DNA from: Gammaproteobacteria bacterium
Lineage (GTDB): Bacteria > Pseudomonadota > Gammaproteobacteria > Steroidobacterales > GCA-2729495
Length of the DNA stretch: 64,000 nt
Assembly: GCA_024229935.1 (NCBI GenBank)
Contig: JAAERX010000077.1
Location: 124,001-188,000 of the forward strand
Reading direction: 5' to 3'
Below, piece after piece: positions 19,566-28,685 of the stretch; position 1 is the first letter of the stretch, and the number at the start of each line of letters is the position of its first letter. The notes under the pieces are model-generated. The model had not been told where the DNA came from. It saw only the letters and a program-made list of their open reading frames with translations, and ran no database searches. A program made the translations under genes and the position numbers.

Positions 19566-20684
19566 ATGAGTATTTCTGCTGAAGATTATCGTTATATGGC
19601 AGATGCTTTGCGTCTGGCACGGCTTGGTCTTTATACGACTGATCCAAATCCGGCTGTGGGCTGCATTATCGTTAATCTTGAAGGTGAAGTTGTCGGCCAG
19701 GGCTGGCATGAACGTGCAGGAATGCTTCATGCAGAGCCACTTGCATTGCTTCAGGCTGGTGCAGCTGCTGCTGATGCAACGGCCTATGTAACGCTTGAGC
19801 CATGCAGTCATCATGGTCGTACACCGCCGTGTGCTGATCAGTTAATTCAGGCGGGTATAAAACGTGTAGTCTATGCAGCAGAAGACCCAAACCCCATAGT
19901 TTCAGGTGCAGGTGCACAACGGATGCGTGCAGCTGGTATTGAAGTTGATGGTGGTATTCTGGCGTCTGAGGCAGATGAGTTGAACCGTGGTTATGTGCAG
20001 AGAATGGTTACTGGCCGTCCTTGGGTGCGTAGCAAAATTGCTGTCAGTCTTGATGGCAGGACAGCGCTGGCCAATGGTGAAAGTCAGTGGATTACGGGTG
20101 AGCAGGCACGTGCGGATGTGCACCGTTGGCGTGCATGCAGTTCTGCTGTTTTGACGGGCTCTGGCACAGTACTGGCTGATGACCCTTCACTAAATGCACG
20201 CCCTGAAGGTATTAGTCATTTTACCCAGCCACTTCGAGTTGTGCTGGATTCAGGTCTGCGTACCCCTGTAACAGCAAAACTTTTTCAGACTGAAGGGCCG
20301 GTTTTAATTTGTCATTGTTCGGATGACAGCTTGCGGTTAGATGCACTGACTGCAAAAGGTGCTGAGTTATTGCGAGTTCCTGGGCATGGTCCGGGTGAGG
20401 TTGCCTTAGAAAGCATGTTGGAAAAACTTGCTGAGCGCGGTATCAATGATGTCTGGCTGGAGGCAGGGGCATTGCTTAATGGTGCTTTCCTTAATGATGA
20501 TCTGATTGATGAATTAATTGTGTATCAGGCAGGTAGCATTCTGGGTGACTCATCACAGGGTATGTTTGGTATAGAGCCATTAAAGAGCATGAAAGCACGA
20601 AAGCAATTTGATCTTACGGATGTGTGTCGCATTGGTGATGATGTGAGATTGACCTGGCGGCCTGAATTGAAAAAGTCAGCTTAG
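19566..20684 (+). CDS. ribD: Bifunctional riboflavin biosynthesis deaminase/reductase
   Basis: RibD deaminates the pyrimidine from GTP cyclohydrolase II and then reduces its ribose side chain. The deaminase domain (about 1-145) shows HAEPLAL and PCSHHGRTPPCADQ with the zinc ligands His and two Cys; the reductase domain (about 148-370) starts RPWVRSKIAVSLDGRTA. Length 372. The ATG at 19566 follows the nrdR stop by 3 bases, suggesting translational coupling. Confidence 0.97.
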   Translation: MSISAEDYRYMADALRLARLGLYTTDPNPAVGCIIVNLEGEVVGQGWHERAGMLHAEPLALLQAGAAAADATAYVTLEPCSHHGRTPPCADQLIQAGIKRVVYAAEDPNPIVSGAGAQRMRAAGIEVDGGILASEADELNRGYVQRMVTGRPWVRSKIAVSLDGRTALANGESQWITGEQARADVHRWRACSSAVLTGSGTVLADDPSLNARPEGISHFTQPLRVVLDSGLRTPVTAKLFQTEGPVLICHCSDDSLRLDALTAKGAELLRVPGHGPGEVALESMLEKLAERGINDVWLEAGALLNGAFLNDDLIDELIVYQAGSILGDSSQGMFGIEPLKSMKARKQFDLTDVCRIGDDVRLTWRPELKKSA

Positions 20685-20726
20685 AAGTCAGGCATGGAAA
20701 AAGAGATTGAGTGACAAGGTGAAGCA

Positions 20727-21326
20727 ATGTTTACTGGAATAGTGAGCGCAAAGGGAACGGTAAGTTCGATTGACCGGCAGGAAGGTCAGGCACGCTTTAC
20801 GTTTGCCTCAAAAGAACTTGACATGAGAGGTGTCAAATTAGGGGACAGTATTGCTGTTAATGGTGTTTGCCTTACCGTGGTTGACTTTTCTACTAAAAGC
20901 TTCAGTGCAGATTTATCAAGAGAAACGCTGGGTATGACCACTTTTGCTAATTGTCAGGTTGAGGCCCGTGTCAATCTTGAGCGTGCACTGGCGCTCGGGG
21001 ATTCGCTGGGCGGGCATATGGTGACAGGGCATATTGATGGCGTAGGCACAGTCAGGTCAGTACTCCCTGATGCAGGTTCTGTTTGTTTGAAGATAGAAGT
21101 ACCTGAGTTACTTGCACGATATATAGCTAAAAAGGGTTCGGTGTGTGTTGATGGGGTTAGTCTCACTGTAAATAGTGTGTTTGGTGCTGTTTTTGAGCTG
21201 ATGATTGTCCCGCATACGCAGGTAGCCACAATTATTGATGGTTATGAGCCCGGTACGCCAGTAAATATTGAGGTAGATATGATTGCTCGATATCTGGAGC
21301 GCCTCATGCAGTACACTTCACAGTGA
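20727..21326 (+). CDS. ribE: Riboflavin synthase alpha chain
   Basis: This enzyme dismutates two lumazine molecules to give riboflavin. The 199-residue protein has the expected internal duplication: MFTGIVSAKGTV and GDSIAVNGVCLTV in the first half, GHMVTGHIDGVG and KGSVCVDGVSLTV in the second. The C-terminus ends in a helix that makes the trimer contact (MIARYLERLMQ). The gap to ribD is 42 bases. Confidence 0.97.
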   Translation: MFTGIVSAKGTVSSIDRQEGQARFTFASKELDMRGVKLGDSIAVNGVCLTVVDFSTKSFSADLSRETLGMTTFANCQVEARVNLERALALGDSLGGHMVTGHIDGVGTVRSVLPDAGSVCLKIEVPELLARYIAKKGSVCVDGVSLTVNSVFGAVFELMIVPHTQVATIIDGYEPGTPVNIEVDMIARYLERLMQYTSQ

Positions 21327-21360
21327 ATAAGCAATTTTAAAAATAGAGGTTATAAAACCC

Positions 21361-22518
21361 ATGCAGGGTGACATAGAACATATGCCTACACAGACTGATC
21401 AAACTATCGGGTTCAGTAGTATCGAAGAGGTTGTTGCGGATATACGTGATGGCAAGATGGTTATCATTGTGGATGATGAAAGCCGTGAAAATGAGGGTGA
21501 TCTCATTATGGCGGCCGCCAAAGTACAGGCTGAAGATATTAATTACATGGCGCGTTATGGGCGGGGTTTGATTTGCCTGACACTGTCACGTGAACGCTGC
21601 AAAAAATTACGCTTGCCACTTATGGTTAGTGATACCAATGAGGCTCTGGCAACCAATTTCACCTTGTCAATTGAAGCGGCTGAAGGTATTACAACTGGTA
21701 TATCGGCGCATGACCGTGCTCGTACTATACGTGCGGCAGTAGCTGATGATGCGCAACCTGAAGACCTGCGCCAGCCAGGACACGTGTTTCCTCTCATGGC
21801 TCAATCTGGTGGGGTGCTGACACGTGCTGGTCATACTGAGGCGGGTTGTGATCTGGCGCGGCTTGCCGGTCTTGAGCCTGCGGCAGCTATAGTCGAGATA
21901 CTAAATGATGATGGCACGATGGCGCGGCGGCCTGAACTGGAGATCTTTGCTCGTGAGCATGGACTGAAGATTGGCAGTATTGCTGATCTTATTCGTTACC
22001 GGCTTGAAAAAGAGCAATCAGTTGAACGTATTTCAGAGCAAACAGTAGAAACTGAATTTGGTGAGTTCCAGCTGGTATGTTTTGAGGATCATATTAGTCG
22101 TAATGTGCATGCAGCCCTTATTAAGGGTGACCTCTCCGGAGAGTCGGCGCCCTTAGTGCGCGTGCATTTGCAGGATACATTGGGGGATGTACTTGGGGTA
22201 AGTAATTCCAAGTTGGGATGGCCATTACGGTCAGCTATTAAAACTATTGCTGAAGATGGGCGTGGGGTTATTGTAATCCTTAAATATTCAGAATCACCAC
22301 GCCAGTTCGTTGAAGCGATCAATGGGTTGCACTCTCCGGTTGGTGATATTGCAGGTAAGCGTGATGGCGGTAATGTGTTGCGTACTTATGGTACTGGTTC
22401 ACAGATTCTGCGTGATCTCGGTGTGACTCAAATGCGGGTATTGAGCGCACCAAAGCAAATGCACGCTATTTCTGGCTTTGGCTTAGAAATTGTTGAATAC
22501 ATAGATAAAAACGAATGA
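21361..22518 (+). CDS. ribBA: 3,4-dihydroxy-2-butanone-4-phosphate synthase with degenerate GTP cyclohydrolase II-like domain (RibBX type)
   Basis: The N-terminal domain (about residues 20-220) makes DHBP from ribulose 5-phosphate and keeps its signature DDESRENEGDLIMAA and RAGHTEAGCDLARLAG. The C-terminal domain (about 230-385) aligns with GTP cyclohydrolase II, but where the true enzyme has its three zinc cysteines (in the HxxCLTGD...RCDC region) this one reads VHLQDTLGDVLGVSNSKLGW, with no cysteine. The cyclohydrolase half should therefore be inactive, and a separate ribA is expected elsewhere. The ATG at 21361 has an AGAGG site; a second ATG at 21382 is possible. The stop overlaps the ribH start as ATGA. 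Confidence 0.94.
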   Translation: MQGDIEHMPTQTDQTIGFSSIEEVVADIRDGKMVIIVDDESRENEGDLIMAAAKVQAEDINYMARYGRGLICLTLSRERCKKLRLPLMVSDTNEALATNFTLSIEAAEGITTGISAHDRARTIRAAVADDAQPEDLRQPGHVFPLMAQSGGVLTRAGHTEAGCDLARLAGLEPAAAIVEILNDDGTMARRPELEIFAREHGLKIGSIADLIRYRLEKEQSVERISEQTVETEFGEFQLVCFEDHISRNVHAALIKGDLSGESAPLVRVHLQDTLGDVLGVSNSKLGWPLRSAIKTIAEDGRGVIVILKYSESPRQFVEAINGLHSPVGDIAGKRDGGNVLRTYGTGSQILRDLGVTQMRVLSAPKQMHAISGFGLEIVEYIDKNE

Positions 22519-23003
22519 CAAAACCTCCAGAAAAGACTCGTCCGGTTAGCATACGGCGGCAATTGTATGATGCTGCATTTTGTATTGTTGCAGCACGTTT
22601 TAATGCGGAAATTGTTGATGAGCTGGTTGCCGGCGCACGGGAGGCTCTGCTGGCAAATGGTGTAGTGGAGTCAGCAATTGAGACTGTATACGTGCCAGGT
22701 GCATTCGAAGTACCGCTGGCTGCTCAGCGAGCCGCACGTTGCCGACGTTTTGATGGCATTGTTGCTTTAGCAGCGATAGTACGTGGGGGAACCCCGCATT
22801 TTGATTACGTCTCAGCAGAAAGTATTGGAGGTCTGGGGCGTGTCGCACTTGATTGTGATATTCCGGTGGGTAATGGTGTATTGACTGTGGATACTATGCA
22901 GCAAGCGGTTGATCGTGCTGGTGGTGAGCAAGGCAATAAGGGTGCTGAGGCAGCATTGGCTGCTATCGAAATGGTACATCTGCTACGCGATCTGGGTAAC
23001 TAG
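22515..23003 (+). CDS. ribH: 6,7-dimethyl-8-ribityllumazine synthase
   Basis: RibH condenses DHBP with the ribityl-aminouracil to form lumazine. The 162-residue protein contains VPGAFEVPLAAQ, the catalytic His in GGTPHFDYVS and NGVLTVDTMQQA. The ATG overlaps the preceding stop (ATGA), so it is translationally coupled. Its stop is one base before the nusB start codon, the conserved ribH-nusB order. Confidence 0.96.
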   Translation: MTKPPEKTRPVSIRRQLYDAAFCIVAARFNAEIVDELVAGAREALLANGVVESAIETVYVPGAFEVPLAAQRAARCRRFDGIVALAAIVRGGTPHFDYVSAESIGGLGRVALDCDIPVGNGVLTVDTMQQAVDRAGGEQGNKGAEAALAAIEMVHLLRDLGN

Positions 23004-23004
23004 C

Positions 23005-23412
23005 ATGGCAGCAAAAGGCAGGCATGGGTCGCGGCGAATGCTGCTACAAGCTTTCTATCAGATGCAGGTAGCCGGACATTCAATGGATGAATTGGCAGAG
23101 CAGTTTACCAATCATCCTGAAGCAGTAACTTCAGATATGCAGTATTTCAATCAGCAGTTGTCTGCGGTGTTTGGATTGCAAGGGCAGCTTGAGATTGATA
23201 TTGCTGATTTTGGTGATATTCCACCAGATCAGCTGGATCCGACAGAGCATGCTGTTCTTTGGGTTGCACTTGCTGAGCTCAGGGTCTGTGGGGATATTCC
23301 GACCAAGGTGATTATTAATGAGGCCATAGAGCTCGCTAAGGAATTTGGTGCAGAGGGTGGTTATCGCTATATTAATGGCCTGCTTGATAAAGCTTCAGCA
23401 GAACTTCGGTAA
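23005..23412 (+). CDS. nusB: Transcription antitermination factor NusB
   Basis: NusB with NusE binds boxA RNA and supports rRNA antitermination. The 135-residue all-helical protein begins MAAKGRHGSRRMLLQAFYQ and ends with VIINEAIELAKEFG and YRYINGLLDKA, both family hallmarks. The start at 23005 follows the ribH stop by one base; an ORF reading further upstream lies inside ribH and is not real. Confidence 0.96.
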   Translation: MAAKGRHGSRRMLLQAFYQMQVAGHSMDELAEQFTNHPEAVTSDMQYFNQQLSAVFGLQGQLEIDIADFGDIPPDQLDPTEHAVLWVALAELRVCGDIPTKVIINEAIELAKEFGAEGGYRYINGLLDKASAELR

Positions 23413-23441
23413 GCCGGTACCAAGAGTCTATTGGTGACTAC

Positions 23442-24449
23442 GTGACAGAGCAGCCGACTATATCTGACCCGGCATCACTGCGTGAATTTTGCCTGATTGA
23501 AAAATTGTTTGCCCGGCGTGCTCGCAGCCGCTTACGAGCGGATGTCTCAATAGGTATAGGTGATGATGCTGCAGTGACACGTTTTTCACCTGACAATCCT
23601 GGTGAGGCAGATCTTGTTACTGCTACCGATATGTTGTCAGAGGGCACCCATTTTTTACCAGAGACACCAGCGCACTCAGTTGGACACCGGTGCCTTGCTG
23701 TTAATCTGAGTGATATTGCTGCTATGGGTGCTACACCATTGTGGGCCAGTATGGCATTGAGTTTGCCAGCGGTGGATGAGCAATGGCTGAATGAATTCGC
23801 CGATGGTTTTTTTGCGCTTGCGGATGTTTGTGGGGTTGAGCTTATTGGTGGCGATACAGTCCGTGGTCCCTTATCTGTAGCAGTTACAGTTCAGGGCAGT
23901 GTGCCCTGTGCTCAGGCTGTGCTGCGTTCTGGGGCGCAAACAGGTGACTTGTTATATGTGACAGGTGAGCCTGGTGCAGCTGCTGCTGGAAGACTGCTTT
24001 TAGCTGAGGCAGAAGAATTACCGGCAAGCACTCAGGCATTAGCGAATAAATTTATGTACCCCGAGCCACGGCTTCAGGTTGGGCTGGAGTTGCGGCCGTT
24101 GGTAAATGCAATGATTGATATATCCGATGGTTTGCATGCGGACCTGAAGCATCTGTTAGCTGCGAGCTCCAAAGGTGCCGCTCTTGATGTTGATAAATTA
24201 TGTTTGCATGCGGGTGTCGAATCAGGCTTTAGCAGGGCACAGGCAATTGAGTTGGCAATGTGCGGTGGTGAAGATTATGAATTGCTTTTTGCTGTTTCGC
24301 CTCGGAATGTTGCGCAGGTGCATAAGTTGGCGAAAGGGTGGTCATGCCGCCTGGCCTGTATAGGGGTTGTTACAGAATCTGCCCAGGTTGAATGGCGTCA
24401 GGGTGAAGAATCATATGCAATCCCGGATTCGGGTTACCGGCATTTTTAA
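23442..24449 (+). CDS. thiL: Thiamine-monophosphate kinase
   Basis: ThiL phosphorylates thiamine phosphate to thiamine diphosphate, the active cofactor. A member of the PurM/SelD ATP-binding superfamily, it shows GIGDDAAVT, DMLSEGTHF, AVNLSDIAAMGATP, GGDTVRG and MIDISDGL. It has 335 residues and a GTG start. The thiL-pgpA pair downstream of nusB is standard in gammaproteobacteria. Confidence 0.96.
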   Translation: MTEQPTISDPASLREFCLIEKLFARRARSRLRADVSIGIGDDAAVTRFSPDNPGEADLVTATDMLSEGTHFLPETPAHSVGHRCLAVNLSDIAAMGATPLWASMALSLPAVDEQWLNEFADGFFALADVCGVELIGGDTVRGPLSVAVTVQGSVPCAQAVLRSGAQTGDLLYVTGEPGAAAAGRLLLAEAEELPASTQALANKFMYPEPRLQVGLELRPLVNAMIDISDGLHADLKHLLAASSKGAALDVDKLCLHAGVESGFSRAQAIELAMCGGEDYELLFAVSPRNVAQVHKLAKGWSCRLACIGVVTESAQVEWRQGEESYAIPDSGYRHF

Positions 24450-24466
24450 TTAAGTGAGTTTATGCG

Positions 24467-24958
24467 TTGACACATCGTGAACTGGTAAAAAAAGTATTGT
24501 GTGATCCGCTGCACTGGCCGGCATTTGGTTTTGGTGCAGGACTAATGCCCGTAGCTCCTGGTACATGGGGGTCACTGCCTGGTGTCCTTATCTGGTGGTT
24601 ATTGCCAAAAGATATTTATCTGCAGGTGGGTGTGGCCCTGGTTGGGTTTGTGGTGGGCATTTGGCTGTGTGGTGAGAGCGCCAGGCGTATTGGTGTGCAT
24701 GACCATTCTGGTATTGTCTGGGATGAGATTGTTGGGATGTTTCTGGTGCTGATGGTTATACCCTCATTTGTACCTATGGAACCGGCATGGATATTGGCTG
24801 CATTCCTTGCTTTCAGAGTGTTTGATATATGGAAACCATGGCCGATTCGCGACCTGGATCACAGATTGCATGGGGGCCTCGGGATTATGCTCGATGACGT
24901 ATTAGCTGCTCTGTATGCCGCATTATTACTGAGTTTTTTGCATAAGCTACTTTTCTAA
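24467..24958 (+). CDS. pgpA: Phosphatidylglycerophosphatase A
   Basis: PgpA dephosphorylates phosphatidylglycerophosphate in the inner membrane to give phosphatidylglycerol. The 163-residue protein has GFGAGLMPVAPGTWGSLPG near the N-terminus, three or four hydrophobic segments and VWDEIVGMFL with the acidic residues of the active site. The start is a TTG preceded by AAGTGAG; the nearby ATG at 24462 leads straight to a stop. It follows thiL by 17 bases. Confidence 0.94.
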   Translation: MTHRELVKKVLCDPLHWPAFGFGAGLMPVAPGTWGSLPGVLIWWLLPKDIYLQVGVALVGFVVGIWLCGESARRIGVHDHSGIVWDEIVGMFLVLMVIPSFVPMEPAWILAAFLAFRVFDIWKPWPIRDLDHRLHGGLGIMLDDVLAALYAALLLSFLHKLLF

Positions 24959-24984
24959 TTACGTATAAAAACAGGTTGCGATCG

Positions 24985-26295
24985 ATGCCAATTCAAATGG
25001 CAAAAAATTCAGGTGGTCGTGCAGTGCCTGCCAAGGTTGGCAAGTACGAAATTATCAATGAAATAGGTAAAGGCACCACTGGTGATGTCTATTTGTCGCA
25101 TGATCCGTATTATGGTCGTGATGTTGCGGTTAAGGTGTATCACGCTCAGGCTGATGCAAATAGTCAGGCGGCCAATGTTGCCCGCAAGATGTTCTTCAAT
25201 GAGGCGCATATTGTAGGTATGTTGCAGCACCCGAATATTTTGCCCATCTTTGATGCGGGTCAAGAGGATGGTCATTACTATGTTGTAATGGAGCATGTGC
25301 GTGGTGCACGCACCCTGGCTTCTTATTGCAAGCCTGGCACTCTTCTGAATATCGAAGATGTCATTAAAAGTTTATATAAGTGTGCCAAGGCGCTGCATTA
25401 TGCACATGGTCGCGGTTTGATTCATCGCGATATAAAACCCAGCAATATTATGCTGACACCCGATAATGATGTGCGGATTATTGATTTTGGCATTTCACTG
25501 CTTAAGGGAGCTGATTTGTCAGTTATCCAGGGTATTGCTGGTTCACCCAGCTATATGTCTCCGGATCAGGTCCAGTCAATGGAATTAACAAAGGCATCAG
25601 ACCTGTATTCTTTGGGTGCTGTCATGTATGAAATGCTGACCGGCTTTCGTCCATTTCGTGCAGATGCACTGGCTAAGTTGCTCAACCAGATAGTATTTGC
25701 GACTCCGCCCCCTATCCATACACTACGAAATGATGTTCCAGAGGGGTTGGAAGAAATTGTTGCTCGTGCAATGCAGAAAGAACCGGAAAAGCGCTACTCA
25801 AGTGGTGCAGAGATGGCGGTCGAGTTAACACGTGTATATCAGGAATTTACCAAAGATAACCATGATGAGGTTGATCAAAAGGAACGGTTTGCCATTCTTC
25901 GCCGCCTGAATTTCTTTCATGATTTTTCACATGGTGAAATTCGTGAGTTATTACGGGGAAGTAACTGGCTGGATTTTAAAGCAGGTGAAGATATTGTCCG
26001 TGAAGGTGAATTAGACGACCATTTTTATGTCATTGTTACCGGAGAGTGTATCGTTGAGAGTAACGGCATGATGCTTGGCTCAATGGAAATGGGTGATTGT
26101 TTTGGGGAATCTGGTTATGTGAGCAGTGCCAAGCGTACTGCGACCATTAAGGCGCGCGAAAATGTTACGGTAGTCAGTATTGGGGCAACTATGCTGGAGC
26201 AGTTATCTACTGAGTGTCAGTTGCGTTTTAATAAAGTATTTCTAAGCACTTTAATTCACCGTCTACAGGGTGACGGTGAGGCTGCCGGTAGTTAA
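24985..26295 (+). CDS. Ser/Thr protein kinase with C-terminal cyclic nucleotide-binding domain
   Basis: A soluble protein of about 436 residues. The Hanks kinase domain (about 17-285) is complete: glycine loop [13 protein letters not shown] lysine, HRDIKPSN catalytic loop, DFG, the activation end SPSYMSPDQ and [14 protein letters not shown]. After a short linker comes a cNMP-binding domain (about 305-425) with [18 protein letters not shown], which keeps the Glu and Arg of the phosphate-binding cassette. The order is the reverse of eukaryotic PKG. No membrane segment. The ATG at 24985 has AGG nine bases upstream; a TTG at 24976 is an alternative. The gene follows pgpA by 26 bases and its TAA overlaps the xseB stop. 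Targets unknown. Confidence 0.9.
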   Translation: MPIQMAKNSGGRAVPAKVGKYEIINEIGKGTTGDVYLSHDPYYGRDVAVKVYHAQADANSQAANVARKMFFNEAHIVGMLQHPNILPIFDAGQEDGHYYVVMEHVRGARTLASYCKPGTLLNIEDVIKSLYKCAKALHYAHGRGLIHRDIKPSNIMLTPDNDVRIIDFGISLLKGADLSVIQGIAGSPSYMSPDQVQSMELTKASDLYSLGAVMYEMLTGFRPFRADALAKLLNQIVFATPPPIHTLRNDVPEGLEEIVARAMQKEPEKRYSSGAEMAVELTRVYQEFTKDNHDEVDQKERFAILRRLNFFHDFSHGEIRELLRGSNWLDFKAGEDIVREGELDDHFYVIVTGECIVESNGMMLGSMEMGDCFGESGYVSSAKRTATIKARENVTVVSIGATMLEQLSTECQLRFNKVFLSTLIHRLQGDGEAAGS

Positions 26296-26531
26296 TCTTT
26301 GCTTTCTACCGCTTTTTCGAGGTTTTTCAGGTCGCCATCAAGCAGTATTTTAACCCTCTGTTCTGCTGCACGTAGAGCCGTTTGGCAGTCACGACTTAGC
26401 TTCACGCCTTTCTCAAATTGCTTGAGGGCTTCCTCCAGAGGGATATCACCATCCTCAAGTTGCTGTACGATGGTTTCCAGTGCGGTCAGGGACTTTTCCA
26501 GGTCGGGTGCACGTTTACGGCTGGTAGTCAC
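26292..26531 (-). CDS. xseB: Exodeoxyribonuclease VII small subunit
   Basis: XseB is the small helical subunit of Exo VII, which degrades single-stranded DNA with XseA. The protein, 79 residues from the GTG at 26531, has the hallmark [19 protein letters not shown] and [12 protein letters not shown] helices. A GGAG site lies upstream of the GTG; a longer reading from 26600 adds a non-conserved leader. In relatives xseB is followed by ispA and dxs; here neither follows, because the neighbouring gene runs head-on into it. Confidence 0.93.
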   Translation of the reverse strand: MTTSRKRAPDLEKSLTALETIVQQLEDGDIPLEEALKQFEKGVKLSRDCQTALRAAEQRVKILLDGDLKNLEKAVESKD

Positions 26532-26754
26532 TTTGTTTTTCTCCTGATTTTGAGGGGTTACAGAGTGTGTAAGGTTTGCATATGCCCGGGCGAGGGTCAA
26601 TTTATCTCTGCTACAGGGGCTGAGTTGGTGATATCAATGAATAATTGCATTGCATATTTCTAGAAGTCGAATATTATTCTGCTGGGTTTAGTGTTGTCTT
26701 GAGGCTGCTTTATGTGCGGTCATCTTTGTATACTTTGGAAAGGATACCTTTGTT

Positions 26755-28641
26755 GTGAGTAAAAGCTACAGCGCCTCAGATATCGAGGTGCTCAGTGGTC
26801 TGGAACCGGTTCGTCGGCGCCCGGGCATGTATACCGATACTTCGCGACCAAATCACCTTGCACATGAGGTGATCGATAACAGTGTGGATGAGGCAATCTC
26901 AGGTCATTGCAAGCGTATAGATGTCACGCTCTATAAAGATGGCTCACTTGCGGTTAGTGATGACGGTCGGGGTATGCCGGTTGATAAGCACCCTAAAGAA
27001 AAGATACCTGGAGTGGAGCTTATCCTGACTCGCCTGCATGCCGGCGGTAAGTTTTCAGGTGAAAATTATAAGTACTCTGGTGGCTTGCATGGTGTTGGTG
27101 TCTCTGTTGTTAATGCTTTATCAAAGAATCTTGAGGTATGGATTTGTCGTGATGCCAAGGAATACAACATTAGTTTTGCAGGCGGCAAAAAGCGCAGCAA
27201 GCTTGAGGTTGTAGGTAAGGTTGGCAAGCAGAATACAGGAACGACAATACGTTTCTGGCCTGATCCTAAGTATTTTGATTCAAGTAATTTTTCAGTAAAA
27301 CGTTTGCAGCATGCCTTACGTGCTAAGGCTGTATTGTGCCCTGGACTGCGTATTCGCTTTGAGGTTGAAAAAACGGATGACAAGTTTGAGTGGCAGTATG
27401 ATGGAGGTCTTGAACAGTACCTTTTGGAGGAGCTGGGCAAGGCCGAGACATTGCCAGTTGAGCCTTTTGGCGGCAGTCTGAAAGGCAATACAGAGGAAGT
27501 CGATTGGGCGGTGGTGTGGGTAAATAGTGATGCGCCTCCGGTAAATGAATCCTATGTAAACCTGGTGCCTACTGCGCAGGGCGGTACCCATGTTAATGGT
27601 TTCAGAGCTGGCCTTACTGAAGCTCTCAGAGAATTTTGTGATGTGCGTAATTTATTACCCAGAGGTGTACGCATAGCTCCTGAGGATGTTTGGGATGGAG
27701 TTGCCTTTGTGTTGTCTGCCAAGATAGAAGACCCACAATTTTCGGGTCAGACCAAAGAGCGCCTGTCATCACGTGAGTGCGCTGCATTTATATCAGGAAT
27801 TATTAAGGATTCCTTTGCGCAGTGGCTTAATCAGCATGCCGATACGGGAGACCTGATAGCCCAGCGTGTCATAGACATCGCTCAGCGCCGTATTAAGGCA
27901 AGTAAGCAGGTAAAGCGCAAGAAAATTGCGTCAGGACCTGCCTTGCCGGGCAAGCTGGCAGACTGCACAAGCACAGACCCTGAGCGCGGTGAGTTATTTC
28001 TGGTTGAAGGTGATTCGGCAGGCGGTTCGGCCAAGCAGGCGCGTAATCGTGATACGCAGGCAATTTTGCCCCTGCGCGGCAAGATACTTAATACGTGGGA
28101 AGTTGACTCTGGAGAGCTTCTTGGCTCGCAGGAAGTAAATAATATCAGTCTGGCAATTGGTATAGACCCCGGTAGTAAGGATTTGTCTCAACTTCGTTAT
28201 CACAAGGTTTGTATTCTTGCTGATGCTGATTCTGATGGTCTGCATATTGCTACTTTGATATGTGCCTTGTTTGTAAGGCATTTCCCTGCTCTGGTCTCAG
28301 CTGGTCATGTGTATGTGGCTATGCCACCGTTGTTTCGAGTGGATGTGGGTAAGCAGGTTTTCTATGCGCTTGATGATCAGGAACGGCAGGGTGTGGAGGA
28401 TCGCATTGAAGCTGAAAAACTTAAGGGTAAGGTCAGTATTACCCGTTTTAAGGGCTTGGGTGAGATGAGTCCCGGACAGTTGCGCGATACAACGATGGCG
28501 CCGGAAACACGTCGTCTGGTATTGCTTACCAATGATACTGCTACTAAGACAGATGAAGTGATGGATATGCTCCTGAACAAGAAGCGCGCCAAAGATCGGC
28601 GTGTATGGCTGGAAAACAAGGGTAACCTTGCTGAGATTTGA
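26755..28641 (+). CDS. parE: DNA topoisomerase IV subunit B
   Basis: ParE is the ATPase subunit of topoisomerase IV, which unlinks daughter chromosomes. Seen are the GHKL ATP site (EVIDNSVDEA, DDGRGMP, GGLHGVGVSVVNAL), the transducer (QTKERLSS) and the TOPRIM domain with EGDSAGGSAKQARNRD and DADSDGLHI. Its 628 residues and the absence of a long insert fit ParE rather than GyrB. The start is a GTG with AAGGA about ten bases upstream. parC follows 44 bases later. Confidence 0.96.
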   Translation: MSKSYSASDIEVLSGLEPVRRRPGMYTDTSRPNHLAHEVIDNSVDEAISGHCKRIDVTLYKDGSLAVSDDGRGMPVDKHPKEKIPGVELILTRLHAGGKFSGENYKYSGGLHGVGVSVVNALSKNLEVWICRDAKEYNISFAGGKKRSKLEVVGKVGKQNTGTTIRFWPDPKYFDSSNFSVKRLQHALRAKAVLCPGLRIRFEVEKTDDKFEWQYDGGLEQYLLEELGKAETLPVEPFGGSLKGNTEEVDWAVVWVNSDAPPVNESYVNLVPTAQGGTHVNGFRAGLTEALREFCDVRNLLPRGVRIAPEDVWDGVAFVLSAKIEDPQFSGQTKERLSSRECAAFISGIIKDSFAQWLNQHADTGDLIAQRVIDIAQRRIKASKQVKRKKIASGPALPGKLADCTSTDPERGELFLVEGDSAGGSAKQARNRDTQAILPLRGKILNTWEVDSGELLGSQEVNNISLAIGIDPGSKDLSQLRYHKVCILADADSDGLHIATLICALFVRHFPALVSAGHVYVAMPPLFRVDVGKQVFYALDDQERQGVEDRIEAEKLKGKVSITRFKGLGEMSPGQLRDTTMAPETRRLVLLTNDTATKTDEVMDMLLNKKRAKDRRVWLENKGNLAEI

Positions 28642-28685
28642 CCGCCTGTGTAGACGCAGTAATCCTGCGCAAAGAGTGAAAGATC

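Noticed and set aside
19563-21360. Search for an FMN riboswitch in the riboflavin run
   Set aside because: The genes are separated by 3-42 bases, so there is no room for an RFN element, and nothing similar precedes nrdR.
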